From positions 682,001 through 746,000 of the forward strand of contig JALLLT010000012.1 of the NCBI GenBank assembly GCA_025266875.1: 64,000 nucleotides of DNA, given 5' to 3'. Source of the DNA: Fennellomyces sp. T-0311. Taxonomy: Eukaryota > Mucoromycota > Mucoromycetes > Mucorales > Lichtheimiaceae. The notes under the pieces are model-generated. The model saw only the letters and a list, made by a program, of their open reading frames with translations. It had not been told where the DNA came from and ran no database searches. Both the position numbers and the translations under genes were made by a program. Of this stretch, positions 1 through 9,651 are shown in pieces; the stretch's first letter is position 1; each line of letters opens with the position of its first letter.

Positions 1-2595
1 AAACCCATCTGGTTCGCCGAATCGGAAACGGTTGCGCGAGCCATGGTTACCAGCATCAGCCGACTTATCAAAACAAGAGGCCAAGCCGATATCAAGACTG
101 AACAAATCTATCGCGTACTCAGCAGTCTGTTTGAATACCGGTTAGATTGGTCACCGGAGGCATTGAGTTATTTCCCAGATGCTGTTCGAAGCTTTTACAC
201 GGATTCTCAATCTCCCAATCAGCGTATTCCAACACGTCCAGTGATCAATCCAAACAATTTGAGACAGCAAGTCATGGGCAACAAGGCATTGTCAGCTTAT
301 CTCTTGCAAGGCTCGACGGAGCATGAGCAGGTCATGAAGCAGGTGTTTTCCAAAACGGAAAATCAAGGTAGCTTGCTTTGCATGATTTGGATTATGGCAG
401 TTATGCGTGGTTCTATGGATATATTCCATATGGCTTGTAAGTTTCTTCTTATATTTTTGTTACTTTATTATGATTAATGTATGTGGGTGCTTAGCTGTAC
501 GAAAGTTACTGTTGTTGGTGATGCCTGCAAGAGTGGATACACATGCGGTTGATCTAGTAGATTTCATTCTCAAAGTGGATTATTCAACCGCCTCTCCCGA
601 TCTGGTAAGCCGGTTTCTTGTTTGTTTGAAAGAAAACACCCATCTTGACTTACTTTATTTTTTTTTTCGCTATGATCAGCCATTCAAGCTGTTGGATACC
701 ATGATATGGAAATACCAATGGGTCAATTTCACCAACATCATTTCAGCCCTGGCAAAAGGCAGTGGATCGCCTGATCGAACAGCCAAAGCTTTCCAATATG
801 TCCAGTACCTCTTACTGGAATCACCTGAATTCAACAAACGAGTGAACAAGTGGTTATCCCTTGGTTTCAGTCCTCGTTACTGGACAGAGGAAGATTTCCA
901 TGAGAAGCTTATGCAATACTTGAGCGAGTTTCCGGAATATCACGAGTACGAGGCTTATGCTGTTGCTCAACAATCGACACAACACCCCGTACTGGATCCT
1001 CCTCTGCAACCACAAATGCCGGTCTATTTCACCAACATTGTCAGTGACTTTGTACCGTTCCTCGAAGTGCTGATTGCTCGGTTGATCGAGTATGCTCAGA
1101 CCGATTTGTTGTTGGCAATTCTGGATCGGTACGGAAAGCTCTTTTATTATCACAACGGACCATTATCCTACGTGTGCAACCTGTTATTGTATTATTACCC
1201 CAACGATACCCTGAATGATCCTCGTGTTTGTAAAAGGATCGTCCGACTACTTGGTAAGACTTTCTTTGTTGGATGTGTATATCCGAATGCTAACTGTGCT
1301 TAATAGATTTTGAACAATATGATTTGGCACCAGAGGCAGTTGCATATGCACAAAATGATGAAATGGACGGAAGATTGTTTGATGCAGGGTATTATGAACG
1401 TGTCGTGCACAAACTTGCTGGCAGTAAGTTTATCTTTTTTTTACTGGCGACCGGAAAGCAAATAAGCTGTAACGATTTCCTTTAAAGACTTGAATCCGCA
1501 AAAATGCGCACCACGATCAAATCCTAACCTCCCAGAAAGGCACTTCCGCGAGATCGGAAGCCCTGCTGTAGAAGGAATTACAATGGCTATGCTCGAAATC
1601 ATTCTCACGCCCGTTCCTCCAACCACTATCGTCAAGTGTATATTGGATTTGGTGTTGCAGCGTGGAACAAATCAGGTGGGTGTATCCGCACTGACAATCC
1701 ATGCAACGGGATTACTTCTCGCTTCACTACCATCGGATCATTTCGTTCGACCTATTTGGGAGGAACTCAACAATTTAATCATGCATAATCCATGTCTTCT
1801 CGAAGTATCGGAACCTTGTCGATTGGTAACTGCAACCGTGAGAGAGAGATAGAAAACGCATTCTAATTTCCAACAATAGATTCGGTGTGGTATGCCAAAA
1901 CGCACCAACGGCAAATACTTCATGTCCCAATCACTTCCGGACATGACCAGTACAGCAGCTTTGCGAGACTCAATGAGCTCGCGATTACGAAAAGCCATGG
2001 TTCATCCTTACATATTCAACGACTACACATACAACATGCACAATTACAGCACCAACACACCCAACTGTTTCTTGGCCTTATTCCATAGCTTGCTCCATTA
2101 CTCAAGTCTGGACGTGTTTGGCATTTTATTGGAGTATTTGCGCTCATTGCGACAAAAACCCGATACTTTGAAAACGGATGTGCAGCTTTTGTATGTCTGT
2201 TTCTTGCTTGGCCCGGCTTTGCATCGGATTGAAAAGTTGGATAACAACAACACGGATGCAGAGGTACGTTGGGGGGGATTGTAGCCAGTACTGTTTCTTA
2301 ACTTTAGGATTAGTTCGTTATCGAGTTGATGCATATGGTGAAACAAGTGACCACATTAATGGACATGAAAGACGGATGGTCTACGCAAGCGCTGGAACAG
2401 ACTTTTGATTTCCTGTGAGTGGGCAAGGTCATAATGTATTTTTTTTTGGCCGAAACTAACAATGATTCTAGGCACCACATCCGATCCAGATTTGTCAAAT
2501 CACCTGAACTCGCAAGCCAATTGAAGGAAATCATCAAATCCATGAGTGCACCAATATCGCAAAGACTGATACGGTTAGTGACGCATGAAGCATAA
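1..2595 (+). CDS. MED23: Mediator complex subunit 23 (MED23), 3' part
   Basis: The gene runs in from the left edge, so the N-terminus is missing. At least seven exons can be joined; clear introns lie at about 428-491, 606-679, 1255-1305, 1828-1879, 2264-2313 and 2415-2471, and the stop is TAA at 2593-2595. The protein follows the MED23 C-terminal half in order: PVYFTNIVSDFVPFLEVLIA (like PIYFGNVCLRFLPVFDIVI of animal MED23), then YVCNLLLYYYPNDTLNDPRV, a central helical block, DVQLLYVCFLLGPALHRIE, and the final HHIRSRFVKS...RLIRLVTHEA. MED23 is a tail-module Mediator subunit linking activators to RNA polymerase II in the nucleus. Baker's yeast lacks it, so its presence argues against a Saccharomyces-type fungus. 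The gene converges on SF3B4 with 63 bp between stops. The family call is firm; the upstream exon borders near 380-490 are less certain. Confidence 0.88.
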
Positions 2596-2619
2596 ACACA
2601 CACACATACACACACACAA
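2596..2619. repeat. CA microsatellite between MED23 and SF3B4
   Basis: An (AC)n run interrupted by one T lies directly after the MED23 stop, in the 63 bp shared 3' region of two convergent genes. It is a simple repeat with no further feature seen. Confidence 0.8.
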
Positions 2620-2658
2620 ATTGCATTTTTTACTTGATGGTATTCTTTTTTTAATAAT

Positions 2659-3607
2659 CTACTGCCATTGCTGTTGGCCATATTGCGGATATCCTCCCAT
2701 TTGCGGTTGTGAGCCATAAGCTTGGGGTGGTGGCGGCGGAGGAGCACCGTAATTCGGTTGAGGCATACCATAAGGCATTTGAGGTGGTGGGGGCACAACC
2801 ATACCGAGAGAACTTGGTTGCTGTGGTTGGGCATTGGGAACTGGGGCCATGGGAGGGCCACCAGCGTATAATCGATTGGGTAATTGTACATTTTTCCGTG
2901 CTTGTTGAGCCAAAAGACGTTCTGCTGCCGAACCGTGTCGTTCTCCTTTGCCGTCTTTTTTGAATGCATACGAAACCGTGATTTGCTTATTCATCAGATA
3001 TTGGTTGTTCATGGCATCAATCGCTGCATCCGACGATTCAAAGTTATCGAAACTGACGAAACCAAAGCCTTTCAAGTTGCCAGTGTCGGGATCGCGCGCG
3101 ATTTTTGGCGTTTGAACAATAACGCCAAATGCGCTGAATGTGTCGTAAAGTAGTTTTTCATCAACGTCCGGATCCAGATTTCCAATAAACAACGTTGCTC
3201 CAACATCCAAATTCTTCTTATCTGACGTTGCCTAGGTAATTGTATGTCAGTATGTCTTTGTCATGAGCCGCTTTCTTTTACTTTTACCTTGTTGACACGT
3301 ATAGGCTTGCCATACAATCGGATCTGATTCATGATTCGAATGGCATAATCAGCATCTTCTTCAGTCATAAACTCGCAGAATCCGTAACCTTGATGCGACT
3401 GTGTGACACGATCCTTGGGTAAATGGACATTGACTAGGTTTCCCAAACCATGGTTTAGCTTTCGTTACGAGTTTATGTAAAAAAAAGACACGTACCCACA
3501 GGACCTGCTTGTAACATTAACTCCCACACCAGAGAATCTGTGCATCGTTCATCGAGATTGCCGATATATACAGTCGCTTCTTGATTACGTTCGATCTGCT
3601 GTGCCAT
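2659..3607 (-). CDS. SF3B4: Splicing factor 3B subunit 4 (SF3b49/Hsh49)
   Basis: Three exons join in frame: 3607-3496, 3433-3288 and 3231-2659. The product is about 277 residues. RRM1 starts with the short N-terminus [20 protein letters not shown] and continues through [23 protein letters not shown]2 starts at [20 protein letters not shown] and contains [21 protein letters not shown] Pro/Gln/Gly-rich tail (PPPPPQAYG and similar) closes the protein, as in other SF3B4 members, but the tail is short compared with the about 420 residues of the animal protein. SF3B4 is part of the U2 snRNP SF3b complex and contacts pre-mRNA upstream of the branch point. The start is the only ATG that supplies the conserved N-terminal residues. 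The family call is near certain. Confidence 0.94.
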
Positions 3608-4630
3608 TTGTGTTCACCAAGTGCAAAAAGAAGCTGCTGAATGTCAGATCGTTCAAGGCAAGAAAGAGTCCGACCACGCACAAAAGTCACGTTCATTGAT
3701 TGGGCATTCGATTTCACGGCTATGGAATGCTGTTCGCTAGCGTCGCATCAGAGAGGCATACAAGTGAGAGAACCTCAGTAACGGTAGCCAAAGGAAATAT
3801 AATAAGAGGAGGGTTACAGGAAATCCTGCATGTAGTTCGTTATGTAACTTGGTAATATATTATCTATCCACTAGTCAAGACACAGCTGATCCAACCGACG
3901 CCTGGTTCATTTGTTGGGAAAAAAATAACTACGTTTTGTCACTGAGTAAGTTAGCTCGGGCACTAGTAAAGAGATTAAATTATTATGACCGACATATCAA
4001 CATACATGCATCCTTTTTAACCCACCCACATCTTATATACACCTGTCTGAATTCAAGCAGCTAATAGAAAACGCGTAAGTGACAAAGCATGGTCAAAATA
4101 GGTCTGATAACTTAACGTCATGATCTTATTGCGTTCTGACCCATATCATCGAGAGTTGCATCGTACAGCTATTGTCCTGGCAACGTTGATGGGATCATTT
4201 AACTTTGCTCATATATCATTGTTTAACTTTGGCTCGTTCATGGTGAAATAGTTGTGTTGATCTTCTTAATGCCAGTAATACTCCAGGTGCTTCAATGAGA
4301 TCACCTTATGCGTTTGATAAAGCGATCTATTTCTCTGATCTTGCAGAGTCGATCAGTCACTCACATATATGTCGCTACTTCTTATTCAGCGTAGGCAACA
4401 TGATACGTAGTACTTTTCACTTCCCTACTCTTTCATCAGCTTGGTACTTTGCAAATCTGAATATTGTCCGCCTTGTTCCCGTGAGCAACACATCCAGATA
4501 TTTACATGGTCCCAATTGTATCATATATTTGTTGGACTATTCACTGTCTTCGACGTTTAGTGTACACCTACACGATAAGGCACGCATAAAAAAACTTAGG
4601 GAAGTTGTTTACTCGAGATTAATTTAATAT
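3608..4630. other. Gap with no recognised gene
   Basis: About 1 kb between the SF3B4 start and the stop of the next minus-strand gene. The right half is A/T-rich with only short open frames (the longest about 110 codons at 4295-4627, plus strand) without family motifs or good codon bias. It should contain the SF3B4 promoter near 3610-3800. I see no tRNA, rRNA or repeat. Confidence 0.5.
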
Positions 4631-6503
4631 TCAGCGTGAAATACAGTAACACCACCGAATGCTTGACTTTTCAAGGTGGCCAATTGCCTTTTGCATTTCT
4701 TCATCAAGCTGTAGGCATTGTTCAATTTCACCTATACAAATGTGCGTTATTTTTATGATCTTAAGACTGATATATACGGGTCTTACATAAAAGGTTCGAT
4801 ATGGTCGCTCGCTCTCCTGGAACACAAGCAATACTTATTGTGGTATCTGCCTCAAAGACATCCCCTCGCTATTGCATGCTCAATTTGAGATGTATTGTAT
4901 TCGTCTATGTTCCGTGCATAACGCCCTTCTTGTTTATAGAAACTTTATCGATTGCTGTGCTATGGTATGAAATACTGGTAAAAGCTTACTGTGCTGTTGT
5001 TGCGTATTTGATGTACGACTAGCTTTGAAAAGTGTAAAATATTCCCATACCAATCCTAATCACCTTCCCTTACTATATTTGGCCGCTTTCAGTTCACCAT
5101 TGGAATGCACGCATTAATTATTATCGATAATGACTCCAATAACTGCACACGTCTGTAGCGATTTGAGTAGCTTTTTGTTTGTAATTTACAGTACATGAAT
5201 GGAGATATAAATGTACCAACGTGGGATAATGGCCATATGGCATTACAATGAATTTACAAAAAGTAAATCGTGTATGTAGAATTACGTTACTTGGATGGGG
5301 ATATTCGTCGTATATTCGCGGTGGAGTAGTTGTTTCAGTTCTGATCCAGGTAGTCCCATTCCTTCAGTGTTAACAATTGGCCTCTGGATAAGCGGTGAAA
5401 GAACCACTTTTCGTAACTACTTGCAGCTACACGTGCTCCTGATGCTATATGAGCTGCAATGTCATCATAACTATCGGCGCATGCTTCTGCACCGTTCTCG
5501 TTCGCCTGCGGTAGATTTCACTAACTGCTACTTGAGTTTCTACCCTCGCCTGCCTTTTTTCTGTACAAAGATCCGGGATTTCGCTCATTGGCGTATCATT
5601 ATGAAAAAGAATCGTTAGGTGTGTCGAACGTCTGCACCGTTGACTTTATCAGCTTTTTGTCAACGAAACCAAATTTTATCAATATCACCTGTTAGCATAC
5701 TATCAACCGTTTTCCATGACGAGTGGTAATTTGAATGGTGTGTTGGACAATTTGAAGCAAAGTGTACGATTTTCCGTTTTGTCCATGACCTCGGCCCCAT
5801 TACACTCTTTCTGTCATTATTCATGGAAATAACGTGCCTTTTATGCCAACCACTTTCTCTTTGGGTGGTGGACCATGGCCCGTACGTGATGGATGGCACA
5901 GTTGAGCCATTTTTTTTTCATGGTCATGCAGTGCTGCTTGTTTTCTTATGTGGGTTTCCCAGAAGGATATTTTTGGTACGTACGTAGTTGGAGAATCATC
6001 CCGATTTTTAGATGTTTCTAGAGCTTTTGGATTTAACTGTACGCGCATGTGGCACGCTATTTCTAGATAGTCGGCTAGAAATGACGCTATGTATGAATGA
6101 TCCTTGTTTATATGCCACAAGTGTGAGAATTGGGTCAAGAAAGGGAGATGGAGAGAAGAACCAAGTATGCGATTATATAACTTGCTGCTGTTGTCCTTGA
6201 ACTGGCTTTTGGATGGGTGGAAACAAGTGCAGGCAAATCCGAAAAACCGGATTCAATCCTCTCATAAAGTTTGATCTGGCAATGTCGCAGCAAGTCTCTG
6301 TCTAGTAATGGCGCTTGTCGAGTAGCCTCTCTCTTTCGAAAGAGATGATTGCATAGGAAACGGCCATGGTGATGGCAGCTGAAACGGTTTTAAGTGTGCA
6401 GATAAAGAAGGAGCCAAGTAGTTGCTGGCATGCATAGGGACCTGGGCAACGCCATAAGCTCGAGGCACTGTTTAGAGTCTCCGATGATCACGCGGCAGGA
6501 CAT
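4631..6503 (-). CDS. Unrecognised multi-exon gene, hypothetical protein
   Basis: No long ORF covers this stretch, but coding-like blocks with sensible splice sites follow each other on the minus strand. From ATG at 6503: MSCRVIIGDSKQCLELMALP, a 63 nt intron (donor GTCCCT, acceptor TTTCAG, phase 2), then a block including CNHLFRKREATRQAPLLDRD and LYERIESGFSDLPALVSTHP, another intron, SFLADYLEIACHMRVQLNPK to HPSRTGHGPPPKEK, a 43 nt intron, and KECNGAEVMDKTENRTLCFK. After a stretch I could not join confidently (5300-5700) come WYGNILHFSKLVVHQIRNNS, GDVFEADTTISIACVPGERA and a last exon ending CLQLDEEMQKAIGHLEKSSI...CISR with TGA at 4633-4631. I recognise no domain. Possible alternatives are a lineage-specific gene or a decaying element. 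It would share an 80 bp divergent promoter with gtr1. The existence of coding sequence is fairly likely; the full model is not. Confidence 0.42.
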
Positions 6504-6583
6504 GTGCTTGAAGTTTCGTCGACAGTTTTAACAAACCATGTCTCCTCTCTCGCACCACTTCTCTTCCACCCAAAGCGCGCAAC

Positions 6584-7890
6584 ATGAAAAAAGTAAACGG
6601 CGGGGGAAAAATGGACAGCAGCCAGGAAGCCTAATTTTTTGTACGTAGGTGCTACTAATGGGGAAGGGAGGAGCTGGCAAAACGTCCATGCGTTCCATCA
6701 TTTTCCAGAACAATGTCGCTCGTAAAACTCGAGAATTAGGACCCACTGGTAACAAAAGCAATCGTAGACCTGGGGCATTTAGAAAAGAACTTTAAAAAAC
6801 TCAATGGGTAGGTAGTCAGCATTGAAAGTTCAGAAGTTCAGTTTCTAGGAACAATGTCGCTCAACTTATGGGACTGTGGAGGGTAAATATGCGGAGCTCT
6901 CTAGACGAAGAATGCGCCTAATGTCTTGTATAGGCAAGACGTTTATTTCAACAATTACTTTGCATCGTCCAATCATCATATCTTTATGAACGTTGAGGTG
7001 CTGGTCTACGTGTTTGACGTGATCAGCGCCGATCTTGACAAGGACATCCATTATTACCAGACGTGTCTGGAGTACATTTTGACGTATTCGCCGAACGCCA
7101 AGGTGTTTTGTCTGATCCACAAGATGGATTTGATTCAGGAAGAGCAGCGGGACAAGGTAATGGACAAAAATGAGCACACGATTACCCGAGTCGATCATTT
7201 GATGTTGTCTTACGGTAATAATCAGGTTTTCGTAGAACAAAGGAAAGAGTTGCAGGTGCGGTCCGAGCCAATTCAAATCCAATCCTTTCAAACGTCCATA
7301 TGGGACGAAACACTCTACGCTGTAAGTTCACCTGCCGGCAACACGCTCTGGTTCTCATCAACGTTTAATGCAAAGGCATGGGCACGCATCATCCATTGCC
7401 TAATACCCAATATCGTCGCACTGGAACGAAACTTGAGCAACTTTTGCAGGATCTGTGGAGCAGATGAAGTCGTATTATTCGAACGCACCACATTTTTGGT
7501 CATTGCCAATGCAGCAACCATTCAGCATCCAGACATCCATCGTTTTGAAAAACTTAGCAACATTATCAAGCAATTCAATCTGAGCGCAAGGTAACATTGA
7601 CGACAACTGCCAAGACAATAAACTGACACACGCACACACAGACAACAGTCGCACTCCAAAAGCATGGTGATACGAGGAAGTACGTTTACAGCATTCATTG
7701 ACATCCTGACTCGAAGCACTTGTGTGATGATTATCATTTCTGATCCAGATATCAGTAAGACTGTACTGGTTTTTATTATTATTATTTACATGTTAACCTT
7801 GAACTTACAGCACCAGCAGCAACGCAAATGAATATCGCAGCAGCCCGAGCGCATTTTGAAAAGCTTGAAACGATGCACAAGATTACTTGA
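6584..7890 (+). CDS. GTR1: Ras-related GTPase RagA/B homologue Gtr1
   Basis: Eight exons. The first coding exon is only ATG AAA AAA (6584-6592). The P-loop is [19 protein letters not shown], the switch II block is [13 protein letters not shown], the guanine-specificity motif is CLIHKMDL, and [14 protein letters not shown] follows; these match RagA/Gtr1 closely. The C-terminal roadblock-like part contains [23 protein letters not shown] and [20 protein letters not shown], ending [12 protein letters not shown] with TGA at 7888-7890. Rag GTPases act on the vacuole/lysosome surface as Gtr1-Gtr2 heterodimers that signal amino-acid status to TORC1. The switch I stretch reads [15 protein letters not shown] instead of the usual GATIDVEHSHVRFLG, with the same length; this is the only strongly divergent segment. 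The stop codon overlaps the stop region of the convergent FYR gene. Confidence 0.94.
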
Positions 7891-9022
7891 AATCTTCCGG
7901 TTTGGATGCCATATCGTAGCCCTCCATATTTTCGATCATGCGCATTGTAATGATGTCCGAGAACCCGTAAAACTTTTTTTTGTTTATAATAATTGGTTTG
8001 ACTAAAGTTGACTCAAACTCTTCCCTTTTATGCCACAACAAAGACCCCCCCCCCGAAAAAAAAGACTTACCAATGGCCCACTCACTCGAGTTCCTTGCGA
8101 CTTGCTCTTTTTGCATGCTTCGGTCCATGGTGCAGTCGGTGTGGCTCCGCTGTAGATGGTTTTTGACGAGTTGACTTGCACTTTGAATACCGGGCCTTCG
8201 TCTCCTTTCTCAATTGTCATTGTGTATTCGTTGCCAAAGTGGGATTTGGTCGCTCGAAATCCAATTGGATACGGGTGCTTGTATCGACACTTTTTGATTG
8301 TTTTTAGACATTTATCCCTTATTTGTTCTTTCACACCTACACCGCGTCCACTCCAGTACTTGGACCGGCCTTCTTCGGTATATATCCTTCCAAGCTCCCA
8401 GATCGTTGTTCCTATTGACACTGCAGAGCCTGTAAATAGACCCATTCTGATGTTAAATACACAAACATACGTAGAGTCACTGGAGCCGAAACGCTGTCAG
8501 GTGAGTAATCATCATCCCTGTTTTTAGCAAGTATCGGGTCCACTGATATTTGCCGTGCTTTATCGTTTTGATCCAGAATCGCCTCAAGATCCACCTGTAG
8601 TATATCGTGAGTTTTTCATTTTACCATACAAAAGTTACTTTGCCTCACTTACTGTATCATCAGGCTCTTCACCCTTCAATCGTCTCGATAAGCGCACTGG
8701 CTGCAGTACGGGTTTGGCTGCCCTGTAACCGGTTCTCGGTCTTTTACGCGGTGGCGGTGTATCTGACTATACCAGGTTATAAGTACTTTTTTTTTCATTG
8801 CATCATGGAGCTAATGAATTTACCTTGAATTTCTTTGCTTCATCGGGAATGAGATTTCCAGGACCACTCAGGCCCAGTTCCTGAAGTAGTTTTTGATTCT
8901 CCTCAATCAGCTGCTGCCGTTTAAGCTCGTACTGACTATGTTTTCATGCTGGTTATTCAACGTATATATCTCTTTTTTTTTCTTTGCAAGACAAACCTTG
9001 GTTCAGCAGCACCGGTTGTCAT
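7883..9022 (-). CDS. FYRN/FYRC-domain nuclear protein, TBRG1-like
   Basis: About six exons. The 26 nt first coding exon (9022-8997) gives MTTGAAEPS, then a short coiled coil (QYELKRQQLIEENQKLLQEL), a basic patch PPPRKRPRTGYRAAKP with RLSRRLKGEEPDD, and an acidic linker VDLEAILDQNDK. The C-terminal half is an FYR module: VSIGTTIWELGRI (start of FYRN), KHPYPIGFRATKSHFG (the conserved YPxGF), and an FYRC-type block GPVFKVQVNSSKTIYSGATP to PLFYGFSDIITMRMIENMEG. FYRN/FYRC pairs occur in chromatin regulators (MLL-type proteins, JARID demethylases) and in TBRG1; without SET, JmjC or PHD domains this one best fits the TBRG1-like group. The basic patch suggests nuclear location. It ends with TAA at 7885-7883 inside the end of gtr1, and is divergent from SET2 across 629 bp. 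Confidence 0.85.
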
Positions 9023-9651
9023 GGTTTTGGACAAAAAAGATAACGATACGCGTGTTGGAATTTTTCGTGTGTAGGGTGTGGCTTGTCATACATGGCCTTT
9101 GCCTTGGAACGCCCAGTACGTTGGCTCGTTGAACACATAACGGGAATCATGAAACAATAAATCCATAGATGGACAGTTTCAAATCGACCATGGGCAGACA
9201 AGGAAAATTAAAGGGGGCACGCCAAAACAATCAATGGTGTGCGCCTTGGCCAATTTGCAAGAAGCAGCGGCGAGCAGTGTGTAACCATGTAATCCACCAG
9301 TATATTTGTTGTCAACCGCAACATCATTTCTCATAGTTGCAGAGTGACTGACGGCCTTTAGTGGATCAATCAATGCAACAATGAAGAAGTTGGATGATTA
9401 ATGAACAAATAGTCATCCTTTCATTTCATTGGTTTTCGCCAGGTCGACAATGTGAGTTATATATCGCTCAAGTCGGAGTGGACTGAACACTGCTGTTTCG
9501 CTGCGTTTTTTGTTCTCGTGCCCGCCCTTTTCTTCTAGCTGATCGACTTTTTTTTTTCGAGAAAAAAAAACCTGCTTTTTTTCTTTGCAACTTGCGTTTG
9601 TAAAAGTGGTTCCGGTTAGCTAAAGCTGTATTTGTGAGATTGCTTCTTTAC
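9023..9651. promoter_or_regulatory. Divergent promoter region between FYR gene and SET2
   Basis: 629 bp separate two divergent starts, so it must hold both promoters. It has several T-rich tracts, including long T runs at about 9548-9590 just before the SET2 start. A TATAAAAAG string lies inside SET2 intron 1 at about 9698, so a second start site there is possible but unproven. No gene seen. Confidence 0.6.

Noticed and set aside
6440..6503. VIIGDSKQCLELM at the start of the hidden minus-strand gene resembles the N-terminus of bacterial DNA methyltransferases.
   Set aside because: No TSPPY/DPPY motif or AdoMet-binding FxGxG motif follows in any frame.
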